Assembly: GCF_907165205.1 (NCBI RefSeq)
Contig: NC_058195.1
Location: 32,260,936 to 32,324,935, forward strand
Direction: 5' to 3'
DNA from: Coccinella septempunctata
Taxonomy: Eukaryota; Arthropoda; Insecta; Coleoptera; Coccinellidae
Length of the DNA: 64,000 nucleotides
This document shows positions 21,365 to 31,316 of the stretch, in pieces. The position numbers and the translations under genes are program-made. The notes under the pieces were generated by a model, which was not told the origin of the DNA, ran no database searches, and was given only the letters and a program-made list of their open reading frames with translations. Numbering within the stretch: the first letter of the stretch is position 1; every line of letters starts with the position of its first letter.

Positions 21365-22382
21365 CATAGACATATTAAACACATGGACACGGAGTAGAGA
21401 GAGAGGAGGTGCGGCCGAAATAAGATAGAGCTAGTATGGGCAAAACATTCGTTTGCTTGTATTCATCGAAATTTTCAGAATTTTCTCATCAACTTTAAAT
21501 CAACTTTGAATGTCGTATCCTTTTTCTATTATGAAAGTAATAATGGTGTCCTCGTAGAGTACAATTAATAGTACGAAATGAGTTGAAAAGACAGATAAAG
21601 TGAAATTTCACAGCTATAGTAACTTCGAATGTATTAATCGATTTATTATATCATAGTTGAATTATTCATTTCAAATCAATAAATGTATGTCAATTCTTTT
21701 CTCATCTAGATAAAATAATACTCAAGAAGCACTTGAGATTAGAAGAGAAAATAAATGCCCAAAAAGTCGAGCTTTTCCATTGAGACAAAATATAAATATG
21801 CTTCCTAAAAATTATCCTCAGTTGAAAAATTACTTAGTATGCTGATTTTAATGTCTATTTTTCAACCTTTTGATCAATACTGATCAATGAAATATTTTTT
21901 CAGATATAGAACCAACAAGAAATCGGAATATTGTGTTGGCTAAAAATGTGCTCAATTGTTTTTGTTCAAATCAATTCATTCACTAACTTTTCATGAACTT
22001 ATCAGTTGTATTTTCCGAGGAATAGTTGCCGAAAGCAAAAATTGTGCTCTTTAGTTCTAATTGGATCATTAAACACAATCTAAATGATACTAATATTCGT
22101 TCAATTTTTTTTATTCGATTATAGGTACTTGTTTTTATATACGAATATAGCTCGGAAATTAATAGCTAAATTAAAAGAATTATGTTTATAATCAATTATC
22201 GAAATATTTCTAAGCAAATTTCATTTCTAATTTTCCCTATATTATAAAAAAAATCGAAATAAATCGTATGCGCTTAGCGCTAAGGCGTTTTCTTGCCCAT
22301 ACTAGCTCCATCTCATGTTGGCCGCACTCGTGGCTATTGAAACTCACTGGAAGGGCGCGTCCATGTGTTTTATAGGTCTATG
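21365..22382. mobile_element. MITE of 1018 bp with long inverted ends and 8-bp target duplication
   Basis: The element starts CATAGACATATTAAACACAT and ends ATGTGTTTTATAGGTCTATG. Further inverted matches inside include GTGCGGCC and GAGCTAGTATGGGCAA. It is flanked by the perfect 8-bp repeat AGAAAACG at 21357-21364 and 22383-22390. Removing it rejoins the hAT transposase relic. Eight-base duplications are made by hAT and P-type transposases; the CATAGACC tip does not identify which. There is no coding region. Confidence 0.85.
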
Positions 22383-22390
22383 AGAAAACG

Positions 22391-22619
22391 CCAATAACGC
22401 GGAACGAGTAATTAGAGAAGAATATGCGAATATGGTGCTATTTTTAATCGGGAGCCACTTTGACAGAATTGCTGTTCAATTCAAAACCTCCTCTATACGC
22501 ATTCGTCAACCTCTACGATCATGATTGAGCATTATTCACAACTATTATTATTGGGCAGAAGAAAAAATCCATTAGAATTTTGGAGGGAATATAGAAATTC
22601 AGTTTCCGAGTTGTATGAA
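22391..22619 (+). pseudogene. hAT transposase relic, region before the dimerisation domain
   Basis: After the MITE, shifted frames continue the hAT protein, ending NPLEFWREYRNSVSELYEL. This corresponds to the DPLEWWKEN..FP.LA.L block that comes just before the hAT C-terminal dimerisation motif. The next block, KKYLCIP, is found 2.1 kb away at 24735 because a LINE is inserted here. Confidence 0.8.
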
Positions 22620-24726
22620 TTGATGATACAAAAATTCTCGAAAGATGGAAGGAGCATTACTGACAAATAACGACTCGGATTTATTCATTTTAGACCTGCT
22701 CCCCACGTATAGTCCGATGACATCACATGATGACGAAATCTCCATGTCGGAAATCATAAGCGCAATAAAAAATATGAAAAATGATAAGTCACCAGGTCTA
22801 GACGGCGCTCCAGCGGAGATATTCAAAGCCCTGGATGAAGACACTGTCAATAGTCTCCTATCACTATTCCGCAAGATCTGGGAACAAGGAGATGTGTCAT
22901 AAGACTTCAGAGACGCTTTAGTTATCAACCTCTATAAGAACAAAGACGATTCGTCAAATTGCAACAATTACAGAGGCATATCGTTGCTTAGCGTGGCCGG
23001 CAAAATTATCTCGAAGATTATGGATAATCGTCTGATTCCACTCTTGGAGAAGCTATTGCCTGAACCCCAGTGCGGCTTTAGACCAAATCGAGGTACGGTG
23101 GACCTAATTTTCACACTGCGACAGCTGCAAGAGAAGGCCCGTGAATAACAATCATGGATCTAAACAGCCTTCATCGATTCAAGTAAGGCCTTCGACTCGG
23201 TGAATAGGAGAGCGCTATGGAAAATCATGGAACGCCTTCGAGTACCCGAAAAATTCTTAGCAGTGTGTAAAAGCCGCTAGAATACAGCATAATGGCTCTA
23301 CAACCGACCATTCCTTAACCAACTCTGGAATAAAACAAGGCTGCGTGTTAGCGCCTTTACTGTTCAATATTTTCGCCATAGCTGTCTCGATGATTGATGA
23401 TAATGACATGATTATGCCTGTAAGAGGTGTTGGAATACGATTAAGATTTGATGGAGGCCTATTTAACCTGAAGCGCGCGGGCAAAAACCCGTTCAAAGTT
23501 CATCACGGAACTCCAATACGCAGACGAATGCATATGCGCATCTGAAGATCTACAGATAATGCTGGATAGGTATATAAATATATATACGAAGGTTTAGGCC
23601 TTAGACTCAATATTGACAAAACCAAAATCCTGGTAAGTCCGCCAGAAAGTCTTCAAACACATATCAGCGAGGAGAATGAAACACTAGAACACGTCGAACA
23701 ATTCAAATACTTGGGAAGCTTCATAAATACTAGAGTTAACCTAGACAAGCTGGACGCCCTACAGGCGACATATTAAACAGCTCAAACAAAGCAGCAGCAG
23801 CAACGTCATCTAAAACATATTGCACAATATATTCCACAAAGTTTCGAATGCAGAAGTCTTGCAACGCGCGAGTTATACAATAATTAAGACTCAAGTAACG
23901 AGGGTCCGACAGATGGAACGAGATGGAGTGGCCACATTCTGAGGATGAAAGACACAAGACTCCCCAAAATAGCTCTGTATGGCGAATTGGCAGAGGGAGC
24001 CCGGAAACCAGGAGGCCCGTATAAGCGGTTTAAGGATACATAACATCAATCCCTAAAATCAGTTAATGCACATCATAACTGGGAACAACTAGCGTTGTTG
24101 TGTTGGCGAAACAAGCACATGAGAACCGATACAAAGACCAGAATCTACAAAACCACGATCACACCCATTATGACGTACTGTGCTGAAACACGAGACGATA
24201 CTGTAAAGACGAAACGATTACTGGAGACAACAGAAATGAAGGTGCTCAGAAGGATTGCTGGAAAAACAGTAAAAACACTGCTGGACAGGGAAACAAGCGC
24301 AAGCATACGAAAGACCTGTAAAACGGAAGATATTAACGAATGGTCACTGGAAAGAAAAAAGAATGGAACTCACATATAGACAGAATGAGCGATACAAGAA
24401 TTGTCAGAATAGCACGCGACAAATCCCCCACTGGGCCACAGAGATCCGGGTCGGCCTAGAAAAGGAAGAAGAAGAAGAAGAAGAAGAAGAACTAGCGTTA
24501 GACAGGTCATATTGGAGGTCTATGTTGCACAGTTATAATGGAGACTCGAGAAGAATACAGCGGCGGCCAGATCTGGTTGCCCGGAGTGTGGAAGGATCTG
24601 TAGGTCACGGTTGGGTCTCTTCAGTCACAGGAGGGCACACAGTCACAATCAGCCCTAAGAAATTATAAGTCTGTTCTTTTTTGTAGCTTTATTCTCGGTA
24701 ACGGGATACAGCAATGAATGAATGAA
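22620..24726 (+). mobile_element. LINE insertion (5' truncated, decayed) within the hAT relic
   Basis: The reverse transcriptase blocks are KNDKSPGLDGAPAEIFKAL (22776 on), NNYRGISLLSVAGKIISKI, QCGFRPNRGTVDLIFTLRQL, FIDSSKAFDSVNRRALWKIM, GCVLAPLLFNIFAIAV and ELQYADECICAS. The catalytic YADD is therefore YADE here. Next come LRLNIDKTKILV and FKYLGSFIN. The 3' part repeats the fragment at 3148-3674 and ends with the finger CPECGRICRSRLGLFSHRRAH in a shifted frame and an (AATG)n tail. TGTATGAA at 22612-22619 and 24727-24734 is the target duplication. Stops and shifts show that it is inactive. Another LINE piece is inserted at 24097-24489. Confidence 0.85.
24097..24489 (+). mobile_element. LINE 3' fragment nested in the LINE, (GAA)n tail
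   Basis: The insertion encodes a different LINE tail: IYKTTITPIMTYCAET, KRLLETTEMKVLRRIAGKT and CKTEDINEWSLERKK. A frame change then leads to MSDTRIVRIARDKSPTGPQR. This resembles the C-terminal end of RTE-like elements. It ends in (GAA)n at about 24466-24489. A 10-bp duplication AACTAGCGTT lies at 24087-24096 and 24490-24499. Removing the insertion rejoins NWEQLAL with DRSYWRSM, as in the sister copy at 3148-3674. Confidence 0.88.
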
Positions 24727-24890
24727 TGTATGAACTAACTAAAAAATATTTATGCATACCTTGTCCTACGGTTCCATCCGAAAGAATATTCTCCAAAGGA
24801 CAACTTACAAAAATGAGGAGAAAATACCTACAGTATAATATTTCTGAATGCATCCCTGTAAACACTCCATCGTATTATAAACCAAAGATT
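24727..24890 (+). pseudogene. hAT transposase relic, C-terminal dimerisation domain
   Basis: The frame reads YELTKKYLCIPCPTVPSERI, then FSKGQLTKMRRKYL. This is the conserved hAT C-terminal dimerisation motif (LAKKYL.IPA.SVPSER.FS.AG). It completes the relic that starts at 20514, after removal of the MITE and the nested LINEs. The ORF stays open to about 24950, but the part after NISECIPVN is not conserved as far as I can tell. Confidence 0.85.
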
Positions 24891-24950
24891 TTTTTTTATT
24901 TTAGTTTTGAAATCGTTTGTTCATTTCAATTATATATTTTTGTTCAGTAA

Positions 24951-26040
24951 AAATTCTAATTTTGTTAGTTTTATCTTAGTTCTATAAATAAATATATCAG
25001 AAACATTCCTTCATAATAAAAAATCCAAAAAAACTGCGCTAGCGCCAAAAAACCGCCGATTGGCAACAGTGTCAACCAGAAATCACTCGCATTCGGAAAG
25101 CTATATTTTTCTTTATATTTCATGATATTTTTCTGATCTAAAAGAACCACCCTAGTTTTCACTAATACCCTTCTCCACTGATAATTTAAGTCTACGCTTA
25201 TCTCTTATTTTGGAAATTCTGACAGACGTGGGGTTCCACTGATTGCCCCACTGACTACCGAGCAAAGGCATGAAGCTGCCAGAGAACAAGTCTATCAAAA
25301 TTTCTATTGTCTCAGTTACTTTTGTAGGTCAGCAATATAAAACGAGCACGAGTCAACCAGATACCCAATAAATTATTTATTATATTGTAAGAAATCGAAT
25401 AGGGAAATATGGTTAGCCGCTTTAGGTCAACGGGGATAAGCGCTGAATCAACATATAGGTTGACTTTGTGCTCGGATGTACAAGCCGCTGGTTATTCCCA
25501 TTGATTGCGTAAATAAATGATTAAGTTGGAAATTTTTGAGTCCCATTCATAATATCAGAGGTGAGATTTTGACTTTCGTTCATAGTGATTTTTACGAAAA
25601 AAATAATTCTCAAGACTGATTTCGAGCTTTCATGGCCATTTAGTAATACTGAGTGGTACGTCGTGAACAAAACTTTCATTCTGGACTGTGTTTTTTCTAC
25701 AAGGCAAGTGTGAAAAACATGGCATCGTCGGATGACGATTCGACAAGTTTAAACTTGTCAATAGTCTGCTGTATCACTACCTACATGCATTCATCCGGTA
25801 AATTAAAATTGATAATATCGAAATAAGATATTTTTAATATGATAACTAGAGAGGCCAACCAATAATTGCGCTGAGGAAGATTTTAAATAAATCAAAACGT
25901 CGGCTTTTTATTGACTTTGTTTCTCGCAAAAACACACCTGTGATCATCTTAACCACTTAAATATTATATCATATAGCTAGGTCGTTAAACCCAATACAGT
26001 TAGTCAAAGTTCTACAATAGCAGAGATCTGGTAGACAGGT
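24951..26040. other. No recognised gene
   Basis: AT-rich sequence. A 35-codon frame opens at an ATG at 25719 (MASSDDDSTSLNLS) but ends quickly and cannot be assigned. It could be the start of a gag gene of the gypsy relic that follows, but this is a guess. No LTR pair was found. Confidence 0.4.
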
Positions 26041-26044
26041 ATAT

Positions 26045-26850
26045 TTGTGGTATTTCAAACCAGAAATTAATTAATCAAATAAATGGAAGAGAAACGAGGA
26101 AGTTCAAAATTTGTTGGAAAAACTCAGGATTGGAGATCTTGACTCTAATCAATACAGTGAAAGGATGGAATGTTGTACTACAAGCACCTCAACTCAGATC
26201 GAACAATCAATCTGCAGGGGTTTCTTCCTAGACAGAGTCGCTTAGGGTTACTACGCATTTTCCATGACGAGCAGTGCCATATTGGCAATGACAAGACCTA
26301 TCATCCGATAGATGTCTGAGAATTTGGATTACATGGGACCATTACCAGAATCTCTCATTACCATGACGCGATGGTTACAAGTTAGAAGCACATTTTGGTT
26401 ATGATTTATACTTTTACAAAATATGGCATCTTGATGCCGATGGAAAGTGTAACTACTGCAGAAACTCGTGGAAAATTAGAAACTGTTTTAGCATTATTTG
26501 AAACCCCCAAACAAGTCATAATGGAGACCGCTACGTCTTTTAAGAATACAACTTTTTCAAAGAATATATCTGGAGCGATGGAATATCGAGCTGCATTATG
26601 TTACGCCAGACATACACAGTGGAAATGGGCCGGTGGAACGCTATATGAGAACCATTAGTAACTTATTGAGAATTGAAACTCGAGTAGAGGCAGAATGAGA
26701 TGCATATTAGTACGAGCGATTACGAGTTCCTTCGTCCATATGAGGTGGTCAATTGCCTGGACAAAAGGCGCTATAAAATTAAGAAGGTTGGCACATACAT
26801 CGTGACGAAAGCAGCCAAAGAGCAGCTAAGACGATGGCCTATACAATGAT
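26045..26850 (+). pseudogene. Ty3/gypsy integrase relic
   Basis: Shifted frames give LLRIFHDEQCHIGNDKTYH, the HHCC zinc-binding start of a gypsy integrase. This is followed by HILVMIYTFTKYGILMPMES (VVVD.FTKF block) and VIMETATSFKNTTFSKNI, which stands at the place of the second catalytic aspartate block and has lost the aspartate. The end has VNCLDKRRYKIKKVG and KAAKEQLRRWP, typical of the C-terminal part. The longest open piece is 26395-26658. Stops, shifts and lost catalytic residues show that it is dead. It is not a direct continuation of the relic at 18702-19690. Confidence 0.72.
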
Positions 26851-26949
26851 CCTTGAATGTTGATATAATTGAATTATTGGATTTTTTTTGGAGTCAGAAA
26901 ATGACGGTGTGGAAAAAGAAGTTTAGTGTGGAAAAGTCAATGCTTTTAT

Positions 26950-27085
26950 TGCATTTTTAGTCTCTGTCCCGTTAGTGGTAGAACTGAGTAATGGCTGAGG
27001 TCAGTTTAGGTATAATTCTGATTTTATCAGTCTCTGAACCGTTAATGGTAGAGCTGTGGTCATTACAAGTATAATAAACTACTAT
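26950..27085. repeat. Two-copy tandem repeat, 70-bp period
   Basis: AGTCTCTGTCCCGTTAGTGG at 26959 and AGTCTCTGAACCGTTAATGG at 27029 start two related units, each followed by GGTCA and TATAAT-containing sequence. The position just after a gypsy integrase suggests the remains of a 3' LTR U3 region, which is inference. Confidence 0.55.
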
Positions 27086-27229
27086 CAGAAAAAAATCATG
27101 TTATCTGCTTTAGTCTATAAAAGTATTATTTTCTTGAGCTTCTGGGGATTTATAGAAAAAAGTAGCCTAGGGATATGTATAATTTTGGTTTTTGCTTTTG
27201 GAACATGAATTTCACGGTTGAGTCTCATC

Positions 27230-27456
27230 CAAAAACAGGTTTTTTCTTTTATTTTTCCTGTTAGTCCAAACAAAATGTAACATATCAAAGGGTAAAATGA
27301 AATTACCAATTATTTATAGCTTTTAGACATGCTAAACCACATACGTGTATAATACTTAGAAGTAGGAACCATGTGTATGAACCAATATTATAAATGTAAT
27401 GTATGCATACTGTATAACAAGAAGGCACAATAAACGTTTTGAATTTGAATTTGAAT
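27230..27456 (+). mobile_element. 5'-truncated LINE 3' end, GAATTT tail, 12-bp target duplication
   Basis: TTGAGTCTCATC occurs at 27218-27229 and 27457-27468 and brackets 227 bp that end AATAAACGTTTTGAATTTGA plus further GAATTT units. The same tail ends the fragment at 11150-11295. The structure is that of a short, 5'-truncated non-LTR insertion or a SINE using the same tail. No coding sequence remains. Confidence 0.8.
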
Positions 27457-27659
27457 TTGAGTCTCATCATTTCACAATTTCTCAAGAGCTTGCAATCTTG
27501 GAGAATATAGTGAAAACGATATTATTGACGATTGAAACTAGATTCTCGGATTCAGTAGTTCTACAAAAAATTGGTAGCTAATTTACAAATTAAAGGTGGA
27601 GAGTTTGAAAAAATTTCGGCAGTGTTTCCATTTGTACTCAACTTTTTAAGGACATCGTT

Positions 27660-28200
27660 TTCTATTATTGCAACGAATTGTAAAAGGGCGAACCTTGGAA
27701 TATTCAAATACCAGACGAAATAGATGATGCTACTTCACCATGAACAAATAATTGGCCATTGACGATGATAAAGATTAGCAGAAGACGATAGAAAAAGCGA
27801 TTGATATCATAGGAGAGTCTGGGAATGGCTATTACGCTAAACAAAGGTATGCCGAGTCACAGGGAAAATATTTGAAGGTATCGAGGTATATCATGTAGTA
27901 GTAGTAGTATCAAGTATCGAACTGGCAAATCCCCAACGAATTTTTCTCCAGAAGTAATGAGTTCAGAACATTATTGAATTTAGCAGCCGTAAAATTCGAG
28001 AGGAAGAAAAATTGTAAGGAAGCCTTGCAATATTCCATGAAAGGAGAACGAGGAATATAAATCCATATGTTGAGAAAAAATCTAATAATATTTTAGTGTG
28101 AGACCATAGATTCGCCAAATGATGAAGTATAATATAGCAGAGCGAGTCTTCAGACGATATGAAGGGAGCTGAGACAGACATCGCCTTTACCAAACCATGA
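27660..28200 (+). pseudogene. Decayed pseudogene resembling cyclophilin-40 (linker and TPR part)
   Basis: Without introns, and across frame changes, the segment reads KGEPWNIQIPDEIDDATSP, then KTIEKAIDIIGESGNGYYAK with QRYAESQGKYLKVSRYI. Further on LLNLAAVKFERKKNCKEALQ appears. An acidic linker followed by GN.YF....Y..A..KY.KA.RY and LNLAA.KL....Y.EAL is the layout of the TPR region of cyclophilin-40 (peptidyl-prolyl isomerase D), a co-chaperone of Hsp90. The cyclophilin domain itself is not recognised. Absence of introns suggests a processed copy, but no poly(A) tail or target duplication was found. Another TPR protein is possible. Confidence 0.45.
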
Positions 28201-28329
28201 TGCTTTCAGACTTCTTCCAGATGACGACACCAGATGAATTGTAAGATTCAAAAAAAAATTGTTTTGATTATTCTGTTAATATTAAGTGAAATATTCCCGA
28301 AAATGGTGAATTCAAATGAGTGATAATGA

Positions 28330-28850
28330 TAATTGAGCTTATCAGCCTGTTAGTCACATTTTATGACTATATGTACAATGTGGACAGCCTAAACCAGTAC
28401 AGTACTGTGCCAAAGTTGACAGAGGAAAACGTCGTACCCAAAAAGATTAAAAAAATGAAAATTAAGTGTGCAGCACAGGTGTTCAGCCAATCTGTTGGTG
28501 CTGTAATGAATATGATGGCAAGATTAAGTACTGAAATGCCAGTTAGGTACTTCAAGGTATTACCTTGATCCCTCTGCAACACAAACTGCTGATTTTCTCT
28601 TCTTTTTCGATAAACTTCATGATAGTATCAATGGTCTTTACGAGAATCCTCCTCTGCAAAAATCCCTATTGGGTGTGGTGACGGAAAAATCTTCCTACAT
28701 AGAATTTTGGAATGAATGCCTTCAAGTCCTGGAGTCTATGTCTTTCAAATCTAGCCCATCCTCAAATCTAATCATTACCTACTTCCCTCCCTCCTTGGAA
28801 CATTTCAAATCTACAATGTGTGGCTTCTTATATATTCAGTTTTAACTTTA
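28330..28850 (+). pseudogene. P-element/THAP9-type transposase relic
   Basis: The open piece 28320-28568 has PKLTEENVVPKKIKKMKIKC and AAQVFSQSVGAVMNMM. A shifted frame then gives FFDKLHDSINGLYENPP-like sequence and EFWNECLQVLESMSFKSS, ending near FKSTMCGFLY. The order LTE.H..P..F.KMKVK.AAQV.S..V, then F...FD..N, then FW.......L..M corresponds to the catalytic region of P-element and THAP9-type transposases. The THAP DNA-binding domain and most of the protein are absent. Assignment is by remembered family pattern only. Confidence 0.5.
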
Positions 28851-31307
28851 TGGAATCAGGAATTATAACTGGAATACGTCATTGAATTTTTTTCTTATTA
28901 CCATCCCTAAAATCTAATCCTAAATAATTTTTTCAAATTGCACCCTTACATTTTTTCAACTCTAAACGATTCCCCAGTGAGGAAAAAAATACGTTAAAAC
29001 AATTATTCATTTTCTTACGCAAATTCAACCCTTAAGAATAATAATTATAAATTCTGGCATTCTAACCGAAATCACTACGAAGTTTCGTAAAAATACCTAC
29101 CATTTATTCCTCTTCAGAAATCATTCTTTGTCGGTTGCTCTAACAAAATTTAAAGTAATACATAAAATAAGATTACTTCCCGAAGTAATACCTCCGGAAC
29201 GATTTTGATGGCAAAAAACGAAAAAAAAAAAGCAGATGTGATTTTTTCAAAGAGTTTAATCGAGTCCTACTTGATCCCGTTGTCATATTGCCAAACACAA
29301 CGTCAAATGTATCGTGCAATAACTGCAAGTAAAATCTAGGTCCGGGTTAACAAAAAATAACGAATCGTTTGAATCCTTGAAACAACACACTGTATATAAA
29401 AATTTTGAAAATCTGTTTCTCAGGAAGAAACGAGCAAACTTCATAAAACATCCTGAATCTCGGCTACGAAGACAATAAGTGCCAATAAATGTGATATCTC
29501 CAGAACCACCTCGGTGCCACCTATCCGCCTGTATATAATATTGTTTTAAGACACTATAATGTTCGTCGTAGAAAAGGCTGTGGAAAGGCTTTTTTCATTT
29601 TCATTGCTATAATTGTCAATACATTGCCAGAAGTTTTTTCAATTTCTTTCTCGTCTTTTCCCATTTTTAAAGAATACCTACTGACATACATATTCTATGG
29701 GAGATGATTACCCAACATAAGTGTCCTGTAGCGTTCGTCAATAACTGAAGAGCAGAAGAATCATGACTTGAAAGACCAGACCTGGTCGAAAGACTCTCCA
29801 GGTCAATAGCAAGATTTGCAGTATTATTGATTTACAGATGAGGTTCCTAAAGACGAGGGCGATTCTTTACAAAAACCAGCAGAACATTTTTGATGCAGAG
29901 ATGACATTCTCCACAGTGCAATTGGAGAAGAAATTATGTACCTATGATTAATTATTTTTTCTTAATAAACTTTTTCTTTCCCTTTTTCTTCTTTGGTTTT
30001 ATATTTCATATATAATTAAAAACTAAAATAGATGCTATATAAAAAAAACAGCCAGTTAGAACAATTTTAATCAATATGAATGAAACGATGTAACGTAGTG
30101 TTGTAAGCTGCATTAACGAATGTCACTCTCCTGATAGATTCATGTAAAGTATAAATGGAAATTGTTGTGAGAATATTTTTCACTTGATCCCAATTTATTT
30201 GACTCTTAATTATCGATTCTTGTTTAAGGTTTCATGAATTTCAGGATTCTGTAGTTTTGTAAATTCAAAATCTGGTTTCAAAGAAACGTAAATCGGAAAA
30301 AACCAAAACTGAGAACGGTCAGAATTATAAATTGAGTCGAAAAAATGAATTGAATAGGAATCGATTCAAAATCTTCAAACAATTCCTACCAAATTAGTGT
30401 TTGATTAAATATGTCAGGGAAGTCACATTAATTTATTAATGCAGCAAACTAGATTAAACAAGACTGTTGTAGACTGTGTAACAAATATATTTTTTCACTA
30501 ACTCATAGCTTTCGAACCAAACTGTATATTTTGATATTTGTTTGATATTTGTTCTCTGCAGCAACCGATATCTGCCAATTGGTAAAAGTTTAGATTAGTG
30601 TCCACCTCCGATTTTGCCGTCGATTTTTTCTTAGATTAATTATTATATGAAAAATCGATTGGTACATGTCTCAACTCCGGGAGACTTGTAGTTTGGGAGA
30701 TATGATTTTTTAAATTTCTTATGAAAATTGCGAATATTCAGTATAAATCAGTCGAATTGTAATATTTTCCCTGTTCAGCGCTTGAATAACTAAATCCAAT
30801 CGTTTGTTTGATTAATATCTTAAAATGGTATTTTCATGTACAAATATGATTTTTCATATTTGTACTGTTTCATAAACAGGAGCCATGGAGGTAGTTTCAA
30901 TATTTATTATTTCTTGTCCAATCGCAATATTGAGAAAATACGTACAATGAAAAACAAAACTTATTTTTTTCGGTGTTTATTCACGTCTTAGCATCTCCTC
31001 ATTTCATCTATTTACTTAGAAAGCTATAAATGCGCAGTTTTGTACTTGGAAAAAGCTGTAATAATTTCATTAGGTAGTTTTTACGAAAACGGTAACATTT
31101 AGTTACATATTAGATTTATGAATCTGGAATGAACTATATAATGAGAAAATGTCTGGAAAACCATAACATTATCTAAGAAAATATCAATGACATAGCTACA
31201 TACGTACTTTGAGAATTCAGAAAAAAATTTCCATAAGAATTTGCTCGAATTGAAGGGGGATCATCCCTCCCGAATGTTGAAAGGAGTTAACCAATTTTTA
31301 AAGCAGT
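28851..31307. other. 2.4 kb AT-rich stretch with no recognised gene
   Basis: I find no coding motif and no paired transposon ends. One small perfect hairpin lies near 30839-30867 (GTACAAATATGA...TCATATTTGTAC). The stretch is probably old repeat or simple intergenic DNA. Confidence 0.5.
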
Positions 31308-31316
31308 TGGAAAAAT

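Noticed and set aside
24466..24489. Poly-glutamate coding run
   Set aside because: The GAA run is the 3' tail of the nested LINE, bounded by its target duplication, and is not protein coding.
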